Part shown: one piece after another, positions 57,341 through 64,000 of the stretch
Position numbering within the stretch: position 1 is the first letter of the stretch
How the letters are laid out: every line of letters starts with the position of its first letter
Program-made: the position numbers and the translations under genes
The notes under the pieces: model-generated
Database searches by the model: none
What the model saw: only the letters and a program-made list of their open reading frames with translations
Told to the model about the DNA's origin: nothing
Assembly (NCBI RefSeq): GCF_008247605.1
Contig: NZ_CP043420.1
Location: 3,560,620-3,624,619 of the forward strand
Direction: 5' to 3'
Length of the DNA stretch: 64,000 nt
DNA from: Kushneria phosphatilytica
Lineage (GTDB): Bacteria; Pseudomonadota; Gammaproteobacteria; Pseudomonadales; Halomonadaceae

Positions 57341-58315
57341 ATGCGCGCTCAAGTTTCCCTCCAGAGTTCCACTGATGTTCTCCCTGATGACTGGATCAAT
57401 GAACTGCTGCTCGGGATGCGTCTGTCCGGGTTAAGCTATCGCTGCGTTCAGGTGACGCCCCCCTTCGGCATCCGCTTCGATACCGATCATCCCTGCGCCC
57501 GGTTTCACTTCATCGCTCATGGTCCGGTTATTTTGAGGGTCGGCAACGATATTTACTCTCTCGCTACCGGCGATGCAGTACTGCTGCCCCATGGGGGTGA
57601 TCACGAATTGCTCTCTTCTCCCGAGGTATCAAGTCGGGATATCGAACAGATCGACGCCATTACGCTCTGTGACCGTGTGACCCGGGTCGATCAATGCGGG
57701 GCAGGCGCCGATCGCTGTGATGCCGTGCACCTGTTCAGTGGCTGCATGCAGCTCGATCTCGGCGGTCTGCATCCGTTGGTCTCGATGATGCCCAGCGTCA
57801 TGCACGTGGGGACGCTGCTGTCGCGTTATCCGGAGATGCTGCCCATGCTCGAGGCGATGGCACGTGAAGCGAAGCTGGAACGGGCCGGCGCTGCCGGGAT
57901 TCTTTCACGGCTGGCCGATGTGGTCGCCGCCAGTATCGTGCGCGGTTGGGTAGAGAGTGGTTGCGGTGATGTCGGAGGCTGGGTTGAGGCGCTACGCGAT
58001 CCGCGTCTGGGCAAGGTGATCGCCGCCATTCATCGGGATCCCGGCCATGAGTGGACGGTGGCCGGCATGGCCAACGCCATGGACAGCTCTCGCTCGGTTT
58101 TTGCTGACCGATTTCGCGCGGCGCTGGGCATCTCGCCTCTCGGCTATGTCACCCAGCTGCGCATGCGTCTGGCTACACAATGGATCGTCGAAAAGGGGCT
58201 TTCCATCGAACAGGTTGCCGAACGCCTTGGCTACGGCTCCCAGGCCGCCTTCAGTCGTGCCTACAAGCGTGAAACCGGCCAGACGCCTGGTGAGGCAAGA
58301 AACGCTGCCAACTGA
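57341..58315 (+). CDS. AraC-family regulator with cupin-type domain
   Basis: 324-aa transcription regulator. The N-terminal cupin_6-like sensor (about 15-190) has VTPPFGIRFDTDHPCARFHF and GDAVLLPHGGDHELLSSPEV. The C-terminal double helix-turn-helix (about 215-320) has WTVAGMANAMDSSRSVFADR and IEQVAERLGYGSQAAFSRAY, followed by KRETGQTPGEAR. The frame is open far upstream into the divergent exporter gene; I chose the ATG at 57341, although ATG 57296 is also possible and neither has a strong ribosome site. Likely controls the NepI-like gene. Confidence 0.82.
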   Translation: MRAQVSLQSSTDVLPDDWINELLLGMRLSGLSYRCVQVTPPFGIRFDTDHPCARFHFIAHGPVILRVGNDIYSLATGDAVLLPHGGDHELLSSPEVSSRDIEQIDAITLCDRVTRVDQCGAGADRCDAVHLFSGCMQLDLGGLHPLVSMMPSVMHVGTLLSRYPEMLPMLEAMAREAKLERAGAAGILSRLADVVAASIVRGWVESGCGDVGGWVEALRDPRLGKVIAAIHRDPGHEWTVAGMANAMDSSRSVFADRFRAALGISPLGYVTQLRMRLATQWIVEKGLSIEQVAERLGYGSQAAFSRAYKRETGQTPGEARNAAN

Positions 58316-58502
58316 AGAACGCCCGTTGCCCTCCCGAGCCCGCAAGGTGATCGATCCGCCTGAGCGTCGTGGGCTTGCCGGACGCTATGCACCAGGTGAA
58401 TAAAAGAGGAGTGGGTGGAATAACTCATCCGGTGCGTTATTCAGCATCGCCTCAAGGCCATGACCTATAAAGAGAGCATCCCTCACTTTTGGGAGGTCTG
58501 TG

Positions 58503-59426
58503 ATGCTGCCCTCCATTACCCGTCGCCATTTTCTCGCCGGGCTGGTCGCGGCGGGGCTGGTTACCCGACTGCCATCGGCCATGGCGGGTGATGGCAGCTT
58601 GCCGATCACCCGGTCGATCCCCTCCAGCGGAGAAGCACTGCCGGTGATTGGCATGGGCACCTGGCGCACCTTCAATGTCGGGACCGATCCCGTACTGCTG
58701 GAGGAGCGTGCCCGGATTCTGGAACGCTTCTTCGCACGCGGCGGCGAGCTGATCGATTCATCGCCCATGTACGGCTCCTCCGAAGCAGTCGTCGGGCGCC
58801 TGATGGAGCGGTTGGGTCGTTTCGACGATCTCTTTGCTGCCACCAAGGTATGGACGCGCGACGAGAGCGACACCCGCGAGGCTGTTCAGCGTTCCGAGGC
58901 GCTCTGGCATGTTGAGCGCTTTGATCTGCTACAGGTGCACAATCTGCTGGGCTGGGAGGGCCATCTGGCAACGCTGAAGCAGATGAAGGCCGCGGGCGAG
59001 CTGCGCTACATCGGTGTGACTACTTCCCATGGCCGGCGTCACGATGAGCTTGAGCGCATCATGGCAAGCGAGCCGCTGGATTTCGTCCAGCTGACGTATA
59101 ACATCCTCGATCGCGAGGCCGAATCAAGGCTGCTGCCACTGGCCCGCGAGCGTGGAATTGCGGTGATCGCCAATCGCCCGTATCAGGGCGGTCATCTTTT
59201 TGCTCGCTTCCAGTCGCACCCTCTGCCTGACTGGGCCGGGGAGGTAGGCGCGACCAACTGGGCAGAGTTCTTTCTCAAGTTCATTGTCTCCCACCCAGCG
59301 CTGACCTGTGCCATCCCCGCTACCACCCAGGTTGAACACCTGCAGGAGAACATGGGCGCGCTCTACGGCACCCTGCCCGATGAATCGCAGCGTCAGCGCA
59401 TGGTGAACCATGTCGAGCGTCTGTAG
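58503..59426 (+). CDS. Tat-exported aldo/keto reductase
   Basis: 307-aa oxidoreductase of the aldo/keto reductase fold. The N-terminus SITRRHFLAGLVAAGLVTRL is a twin-arginine signal ending near SAMA, so the enzyme should act in the periplasm. The AKR tetrad is visible: Asp and Tyr in LIDSSPMYGSSEAVVGRL, Lys in AATKVWT, His in LLQVHNLLGWEGH. Cofactor and substrate are not known; a periplasmic NADPH enzyme would be loaded before export. GGGAGG lies 6 nt before the ATG. A small membrane-protein gene starts 9 nt downstream. Confidence 0.85.
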   Translation: MLPSITRRHFLAGLVAAGLVTRLPSAMAGDGSLPITRSIPSSGEALPVIGMGTWRTFNVGTDPVLLEERARILERFFARGGELIDSSPMYGSSEAVVGRLMERLGRFDDLFAATKVWTRDESDTREAVQRSEALWHVERFDLLQVHNLLGWEGHLATLKQMKAAGELRYIGVTTSHGRRHDELERIMASEPLDFVQLTYNILDREAESRLLPLARERGIAVIANRPYQGGHLFARFQSHPLPDWAGEVGATNWAEFFLKFIVSHPALTCAIPATTQVEHLQENMGALYGTLPDESQRQRMVNHVERL

Positions 59427-59435
59427 GAAAGGGGC

Positions 59436-60074
59436 ATGGACTACGCACTGCACGACTTTCTGATGTTCACCCCGGAGGTTTATCTCCGCCTCTTCGTGCG
59501 TGTGAACGCTACCCTGGGGCCCTGGCTGGCGCTGGTGATCGCTGCGCTGGCCTCGATGGCCCTGCTGCTGTCCCGTAATGCACTCGCACTGCGTCGGTTG
59601 GCCTTCATGCTGATGGCGGCAGGCTGGGGACTGAGCGCAGGCGTGTTCATGGTTCGCTTCTATGCGCCCATTAACTGGCCGGTCGGCTGGCTGGCCTGGG
59701 CCTTTGCGCTGGAGGCGCTACTGTTACTGATGGCGGCGGTGTGCACACGACCCGAGCCGGTTCGAGTTCTGTCTCTGCCGGGTTCACTGGTAGTCGTGAC
59801 GACGCTGTCGCTGGCGACGGCCTGGGCGGCAGGGAGCTGGCGTGCGCTGTCGCTGCCTGCAGTCACACCCGACATGACGGCGGTCACCACCATGCTGATG
59901 CTGGTACTGCTGCCGCGCAGCTGGCGTTGGGGAGTGCTGATCGTGCCGCTGCTCTGGTGTCTGTTCAGCCTGCTGATCCACTGGGCGCTGGGCCTGTGGC
60001 TACCCCTGGGGGTGTCGGCTGCCGGGCTTGTGATCGGGTTGGCAGCCGCGCTGTGGCCGCACCGGCCAGGCTGA
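59436..60074 (+). CDS. Hypothetical membrane protein (possible DUF6064)
   Basis: 212 aa with about six to seven helices. The N-terminus FLMFTPEVYLRLFVRVNATL followed by a helix recalls the DUF6064 family, but I am not certain. There are no enzyme motifs. It starts 9 nt after the aldo/keto reductase stop, with AGGAAAGGGGC upstream of its ATG, so the two are probably co-transcribed. Convergent with the Nudix-like gene. Confidence 0.65.
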   Translation: MDYALHDFLMFTPEVYLRLFVRVNATLGPWLALVIAALASMALLLSRNALALRRLAFMLMAAGWGLSAGVFMVRFYAPINWPVGWLAWAFALEALLLLMAAVCTRPEPVRVLSLPGSLVVVTTLSLATAWAAGSWRALSLPAVTPDMTAVTTMLMLVLLPRSWRWGVLIVPLLWCLFSLLIHWALGLWLPLGVSAAGLVIGLAAALWPHRPG

Positions 60075-60092
60075 GGCGCATGATGGCGAGTG

Positions 60093-61052
60093 CTACTCGC
60101 TCTGCAACAGCGGCGTCTGGACACCTGGTGCCATCGGACGGCGCCATTGCTCGCGACGAAAGCGATAGCGCTCAGCGGGGCGGCCTCCGGTGGCATGCTC
60201 GATCTCGCCGGTCGCCTCCACCAGCCCGGTCTTGTCCAGTGCCCGGCGGAAGTTCTGCTTGTGCAGTCGCAGACCGATGATCGCTTCGATCGTCCCCTGC
60301 AGCTGTGACAGGGTGAAGCGTTCCGGCAGCAGCTCAAAGATCACCGGGCGATAGCGCAGCTTACCGCGCAGGCGATCAATGGCGGTGGCCATGATGCGCC
60401 GGTGATCCGAGGCCATGGCGCGTCCGGGCAGTGGGTCATCGGGTGTCGGATCGGTTCCGTGATCGCGTTGCGCTTCGCGCACCAGTCCCGCTTCATAGAG
60501 CAGTTCGAAACGTTCCAGCACGCCACCATCGATCCAGCGGGCGTCATCAAGGCCGAAAGCGAGGCGAGCCCGTTGCCACCGTTCGCCACTATGATCTTCC
60601 GCTGCCCAGTGGCGCAGGGCAGGGGTGATGGCCTCGTCGATCAGCGCCGGTCGCCCATCGCGATGATCCTCCCAGGGGAAAAAGTCATACCAGCTGCGCC
60701 AGACGGCTTCGAAGGCCCCGGGATCATGCTGTTGCGCGGTCAGGCCGAGATAGCCCACCGACACATGGCGAATCCCGTCATCTGCATGACTGCCGGGCGC
60801 GTGGGTACGGCCACGATCACCGAAGGTGTAGAGCTGCTCGACATACTCCGGCGCAAATCCGGTCTGGCTACTGACCCACTCACGCAGACCGAGTTCGAAG
60901 GTGCGGTGTGCCAGTGGATCAAAGGGACCGGCGGGCAGGCCATGGTGATCGACAGCGCTGCGATCCCGTGTAGCCAGTACGCTGGGGGTCTCACTGTCAG
61001 CGGCAATGACCACGGCGGAAAGACCGATGATAATGGCGGTACTGTCTGTCAT
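60093..61052 (-). CDS. Degenerate Nudix / NrtR-like regulator
   Basis: 319 aa. The N-terminal Nudix-like domain (1-150) has TAIIIGLSAVVIAADSETPS, and the region where the Nudix box should be reads REWVSSQTGF, with Ser-Ser where catalytic glutamates are expected. It is therefore unlikely to be a hydrolase. The C-terminal winged helix (RPVIFELLPERFTLSQLQGT, then RLHKQNFRRALDKTGLVEAT and GRPAERYRFR) matches the NrtR family of NAD-metabolism repressors. No NAD gene is adjacent, so its target is unknown. The start is uncertain: ATG 61052 begins at the domain; ATG 61103 is also in frame. Confidence 0.75.
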   Translation of the reverse strand: MTDSTAIIIGLSAVVIAADSETPSVLATRDRSAVDHHGLPAGPFDPLAHRTFELGLREWVSSQTGFAPEYVEQLYTFGDRGRTHAPGSHADDGIRHVSVGYLGLTAQQHDPGAFEAVWRSWYDFFPWEDHRDGRPALIDEAITPALRHWAAEDHSGERWQRARLAFGLDDARWIDGGVLERFELLYEAGLVREAQRDHGTDPTPDDPLPGRAMASDHRRIMATAIDRLRGKLRYRPVIFELLPERFTLSQLQGTIEAIIGLRLHKQNFRRALDKTGLVEATGEIEHATGGRPAERYRFRREQWRRPMAPGVQTPLLQSE

Positions 61053-61107
61053 GAGGGTGTCGATCGGACTCGAGGCATCGGAGGGCTCATTGTGCCATGA
61101 CATGCCA

Positions 61108-61135
61108 ATGAAAGACCCCCGCCGAAGCGGGGGTC
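61108..61135 (-). terminator. yidC terminator
   Basis: On the minus strand GACCCCCGC-TTCG-GCGGGGGTC, a 9-bp stem with a TTCG loop, is followed by TTTCATT. It lies 26 nt past the yidC stop. Confidence 0.85.
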
Positions 61136-61160
61136 AGAGGCGTGCCGAATGGGCAGCGGG

Positions 61161-62846
61161 TCAGGTCTTGCGGCCCTTTTCATCCATGTTGCGTTCGATG
61201 CGTCGGGTCACGAAATACTGCTGTGCGATCGACAGGCAGTTGTTGGTGATCCAGTACAGCACCAGACCGGCCGGGAACCACAGGAAGAAGAAGGTGAAGA
61301 TGATTGGCAGCATCTTCATGATCTTCGCCTGAGTGGGGTCCGGCGGTGTCGGATTGAGCAGCTGCTGGGCGAACATCGACAGACCCATGATGATCGGCAG
61401 GATGAAGTAGGGGTCCTGCGCGGAGAGATCATGAATCCACAGGATGAAGGGCGCATGACGCAGCTCCACTGACTCCATCAGCATCCAGTAGAGTGCGATG
61501 AAGACCGGCATCTGAATGACCATCGGCAGACAGCCGCCCAGCGGATTGATCTTCTCCTGCTGGTAGAACTTCATCATTTCCTGCGACATCTTCTGGCGAT
61601 CGTCGCCGTGCTGCTCCTTGATGCGCTTCATCTCGGGGCCGAGTTTGCGCATTCGCGCCATCGACTTGTAGGCCTTGGCCGAGAGCGGGAAGAGGGCAGC
61701 CTTGACCAGGCAGGTCAGCAGGATAATGGACCAGCCCCAGTTACCAATCAGCGCATGAATGTGCTTGAGCAGCCAGAACAGGGGCGTGGCAAGGAACCAC
61801 AGCCAGCCGAAGTCGACGGTGAGGTTCAGGTTGGGCGCCACTTCCTCGAGGCGCTCCTGGACCTTGGGCCCCATGTACAGGGTGGCACTGAGCTCACCCG
61901 TATTGCCGGGGGCGATATCGCGGGTCGGGCTGGCAAAGGCAGCTACATTGCGACCCTGTTTGTCGGTATCGGCGTAGTAGAGATTCTGCTGATCGCTGCC
62001 CGGTACCCAGGCGGTGGTGAAGTAGTGCTGAATCATCGCGACCCAGCCACCGCGAGCATCCTTGTTGGCGAAGTTGCCGTTCTTGATGTCGTCGAAATCC
62101 ACCTTCTGATAGTGGTCTTCCGGCGTAGAGAAGGCGGCCCCCAGGTAGGAGTGCATACCGACACCGGCACCACTGGTGGGATCGGGACTGGAATCACGGG
62201 CCAGCTGACCGATGAAGCGTGCCGATACCGGGCTCTGGCTTTCATTATCGAGCAGATAGCTGACCTTCACCGCATAACTGTTTCGATCAAAGGTGAAGCG
62301 CTTGATGATATCGACGCCGTTGACGCTGCCGTGCAGATCAACGGTCAGACTCTTCTGATCCTTGCCGAGCGTATATTGCTGCTGGTCGGCATGCAGTTCG
62401 ACGCGCCCCGAATGATTGCCCAGCTGCAGCCCGGAACGGGCAATGTAGCTGCGACGCTTGTCATCGGAGAGCAGCACGAAGGGTTGATCCCCATGGAGCT
62501 GCTGCTTGTGCTTCGGCAGAGCGGCATACACGATATCGCCACCCCGCGGATCAATCCGTACCCGGAGCACATCGGTGGTGACACTGACCAGGGGGCTATT
62601 GCCCTGCTGAGTGGCGCTGTCACTACTGCCCGCCATGGACTGCCCATCAGGCTGGGTGGCCCGATCGGCGCTGCTGTCAGGCGCATCAAGACTCTGCTCG
62701 GAGGGTGAAGCGTCGCTACTCTGTTCGGAGAAGGCCGGCGTATCAGTGGGCTGCTGCTGACCGTGGTAGTCCTGATTCCACTGGATCACCATCAGATAGG
62801 CGAGCACAGCCAGCGGGATGATGAAGAAAAGTCGTTTCAGATCCAT
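61161..62846 (-). CDS. yidC: Membrane protein insertase YidC
   Basis: Inserts and folds inner-membrane proteins, alone or with SecYEG; F-type ATPase c subunit is a classic client. 561 aa. An N-terminal helix KRLFFIIPLAVLAYLMVIQW; a long acidic, Ser/Gln-rich stretch (30-85); the periplasmic beta domain (about 90-335); and the conserved five-helix core (350-545) with GWSIILLTCLVKAALFPLSA, MARMRKLGPEMKRIKEQHGD, GGCLPMVIQMPVFIALYWML and PAGLVLYWITNNCLSIAQQY. yidD is not found between it and rnpA. Confidence 0.96.
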   Translation of the reverse strand: MDLKRLFFIIPLAVLAYLMVIQWNQDYHGQQQPTDTPAFSEQSSDASPSEQSLDAPDSSADRATQPDGQSMAGSSDSATQQGNSPLVSVTTDVLRVRIDPRGGDIVYAALPKHKQQLHGDQPFVLLSDDKRRSYIARSGLQLGNHSGRVELHADQQQYTLGKDQKSLTVDLHGSVNGVDIIKRFTFDRNSYAVKVSYLLDNESQSPVSARFIGQLARDSSPDPTSGAGVGMHSYLGAAFSTPEDHYQKVDFDDIKNGNFANKDARGGWVAMIQHYFTTAWVPGSDQQNLYYADTDKQGRNVAAFASPTRDIAPGNTGELSATLYMGPKVQERLEEVAPNLNLTVDFGWLWFLATPLFWLLKHIHALIGNWGWSIILLTCLVKAALFPLSAKAYKSMARMRKLGPEMKRIKEQHGDDRQKMSQEMMKFYQQEKINPLGGCLPMVIQMPVFIALYWMLMESVELRHAPFILWIHDLSAQDPYFILPIIMGLSMFAQQLLNPTPPDPTQAKIMKMLPIIFTFFFLWFPAGLVLYWITNNCLSIAQQYFVTRRIERNMDEKGRKT

Positions 62847-63039
62847 GAGGGATTGCCCGATGGGAAGATGTATCGGCTCGGTGACGGTGTCCGGACGGAG
62901 CCGGCAGACGGCGAAACCGCAGCGTGACGCAGTAGGCAGGGGTGACCGAAAACGGCATGAGACAGGGCGTCGGCCCGGCTGCCGAAGGGATATGACGCTT
63001 GAATGATAATGGCGTGATCTCCTCGAACCGGGCCCGGAT
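62847..63039. other. 193-nt gap where yidD would be expected
   Basis: In most gammaproteobacteria yidD lies between rnpA and yidC. The frames here lack the YidD cysteine-rich pattern (such as CRFxPTCSxY), so no YidD is called. It may have been lost or moved. Confidence 0.55.
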
Positions 63040-63456
63040 TCACCTGGGCTTTAATCGGTCACGGTGATTCTGCTCATCCGGCGGCGCCGAATCGGTCTGC
63101 TTGCCGACTTCCTTTGTCAGTCGCCGCCACATGCCGTGCAGCTGGCGCGTGATGGTGTCGTTGTCGAGCGATGAGGCATCGCGTCGCGCCAGTACGACAA
63201 TATCCACCGCCGGCAACCAGTGCTGACGATGGCGCACCGATTCGCGAATCAATCGCTTGAGGCGATTGCGATCGACCGCGCGACGTGCATTTTTTCTGCT
63301 GATCACCAGGCCCACTCGGACATGGCCCTGACGATTGGGTATGGCCAGTGCCAGAAACCCGCGTCCGTGAATCCGAAAGGCTGTCTGCTCGAAAACCTGC
63401 CGGTAATCCCCGCTGCTCAGCAACCGCATCCGGCGGGGAAACCCCTTTGGACTCAT
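63040..63456 (-). CDS. rnpA: Ribonuclease P protein component RnpA
   Basis: Protein subunit of RNase P, which matures tRNA 5' ends. 138 aa. FPRRMRLLSSGDYRQVFEQT at the N-terminus; ISRKNARRAVDRNRLKRLIR, the RNA-binding RNR motif; VVLARRDASSLDN. The start is ATG 63456; a GTG at 63477, overlapping the rpmH stop, is also in frame. A polar C-terminal tail of about 20 residues is not conserved. Co-transcribed with rpmH. Confidence 0.92.
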   Translation of the reverse strand: MSPKGFPRRMRLLSSGDYRQVFEQTAFRIHGRGFLALAIPNRQGHVRVGLVISRKNARRAVDRNRLKRLIRESVRHRQHWLPAVDIVVLARRDASSLDNDTITRQLHGMWRRLTKEVGKQTDSAPPDEQNHRDRLKPR

Positions 63457-63469
63457 AGGGGTATTGCGA

Positions 63470-63604
63470 TCAGGCACTCAGACGCTTGCGACCCTTGGCA
63501 CGACGACGCGCCAGAATCTGACGACCGGCTTTGGTGGCCATGCGGGCACGGAAACCGTGGTTGCGCTTGCGCTTGATCACGCTGGGCTGAAATGTGCGTT
63601 TCAT
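63470..63604 (-). CDS. rpmH: Ribosomal protein L34
   Basis: 44-aa basic protein of the large ribosomal subunit. The sequence [20 protein letters not shown] and ending GRKRLSA are nearly invariant among gammaproteobacteria. It starts at ATG 63604 within a longer open frame; the upstream part is not homologous. First gene of rpmH-rnpA, driven by the promoter at 63694-63722. Confidence 0.98.
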   Translation of the reverse strand: MKRTFQPSVIKRKRNHGFRARMATKAGRQILARRRAKGRKRLSA

Positions 63605-63693
63605 GGTGACGTCTTCCGAAATTGAAGCATGAGGAAATCGTTTGGCCGAAGTGCCTGCCCGAACAATGGGCGCACGGAGGCCCGGGAGCGGCG

Positions 63694-63722
63694 ATTCTAG
63701 AGAATTCGAGGCGTGGGTGCAA
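63694..63722 (-). promoter_or_regulatory. Sigma70-like promoter of rpmH-rnpA
   Basis: On the minus strand TTGCAC (63717-63722) and TAGAAT (63694-63699) are exactly 17 nt apart, 90 nt before rpmH. Confidence 0.65.
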
Positions 63723-63782
63723 TTTTTCTCTCCATGCCGTGTCCGATGCCGACGCAACAGGACAAGCCATGTCGTGAAAGGT

Positions 63783-63913
63783 TGTGGATAAGATTCTGGA
63801 TAAGCTGCGGGCAACCGGGTGACAGATACTCTGAAGCCCGCTTGCAGAGCCGCTAACAGGGCTTGTCAAGGGTTTTCCACAGCCAGGCGAAAGTGTCACT
63901 CAGGTGTGGATAA
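63783..63913. other. Second DnaA-box cluster (rpmH-dnaA gap)
   Basis: Perfect TTATCCACA on the minus strand at 63783-63791 and 63905-63913, TTATCCAGA at 63795-63803 (one mismatch), and TTTTCCACA on the plus strand at 63873-63881. In Pseudomonas the origin lies in this gap; in E. coli the gap holds dnaA autoregulation sites. Either role fits here. Confidence 0.7.
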
Positions 63914-64000
63914 CCTTGCAGGGCAACGCTACAATGCCTGCCCTCGCTCGCGTTGTCATTTGTCGAGCGGCCATTTCCCGGATCATCACGGTGAGGCCAC

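Larger units (their letters stand above)
63605..64000. other. rpmH upstream region to window edge
   Basis: No gene to the right edge. It holds the rpmH promoter (63694-63722) and DnaA boxes between 63783 and 63913. dnaA is expected on the plus strand just beyond 64000 by conserved gene order, but its start is not visible here. Confidence 0.6.

Overview
This window looks like an origin-proximal stretch of a gammaproteobacterial chromosome, most likely from the family Halomonadaceae (Halomonas, Kushneria or Chromohalobacter type). The evidence is high GC, gammaproteobacterial versions of every housekeeping protein, and a Pseudomonas/Halomonas-like block atpIBEFHAGDC - glmU - glmR - glmS beside parAB, rsmG and mnmG. 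The family is an inference; there is no rRNA in the window. I saw no mobile element, CRISPR array, tRNA, rRNA or clear phage gene.

Layout. 1-16.5 kb: a truncated hexR, a small unknown gene, a motA-motB pair, a sodium-coupled transporter, a DUF72 gene with pdxY, a YihY-type membrane protein, an AsmA-like protein, a codB-like permease, glmS-glmR, glmU and an AEC transporter. 16.6-23.7 kb: the complete F-type ATP synthase operon, with a strong sigma70-like promoter and a terminator. 23.9-28.2 kb: parB, parA, rsmG and mnmG. 28.2-28.7 kb: a non-coding AT-rich region with several DnaA boxes, a good oriC candidate. 28.8-41.9 kb: erpA, then mostly rightward genes: a ClC channel, hemJ, thiD, thiE, hemL, a kinase fusion, rdgB, hemW, an OmpA-like lipoprotein and rlmJ. 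Among them lie two leftward paralogous CsgD/VpsT-like regulators. 41.9-49.1 kb: a tight leftward run of five overlapping genes joining a heterodimeric ABC exporter to pqiABC. 49.2-61.1 kb: a lipoate ligase with unusual domain order, an MFS plus TIM-barrel pair, mnmE, pgm, a NepI-like exporter divergent from an AraC regulator, a Tat-exported aldo/keto reductase with a small membrane protein, and a degenerate Nudix regulator. 61.1-64 kb: yidC, rnpA and rpmH, then a second DnaA-box cluster where dnaA would be expected to begin just beyond the right edge.

How the genes work together. The conserved origin block (rpmH, rnpA, yidC, mnmE, mnmG, rsmG, parA, parB, atp) is present but interrupted. About 24 kb separates mnmG from mnmE, and about 7 kb separates mnmE from yidC. 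yidD, usually between rnpA and yidC, is not visible. Two DnaA-box clusters therefore lie about 35 kb apart, and the sequence alone does not say which one is the working origin.

I did not find a clearly new multi-gene system. The most interesting items are the twin regulators, both with a VpsT-type c-di-GMP motif, and a perfect 20-bp palindrome upstream of one of them; the mnmG promoter overlapped by DnaA boxes; the permuted lipoate ligase; and the fused ABC exporter-PqiABC run.
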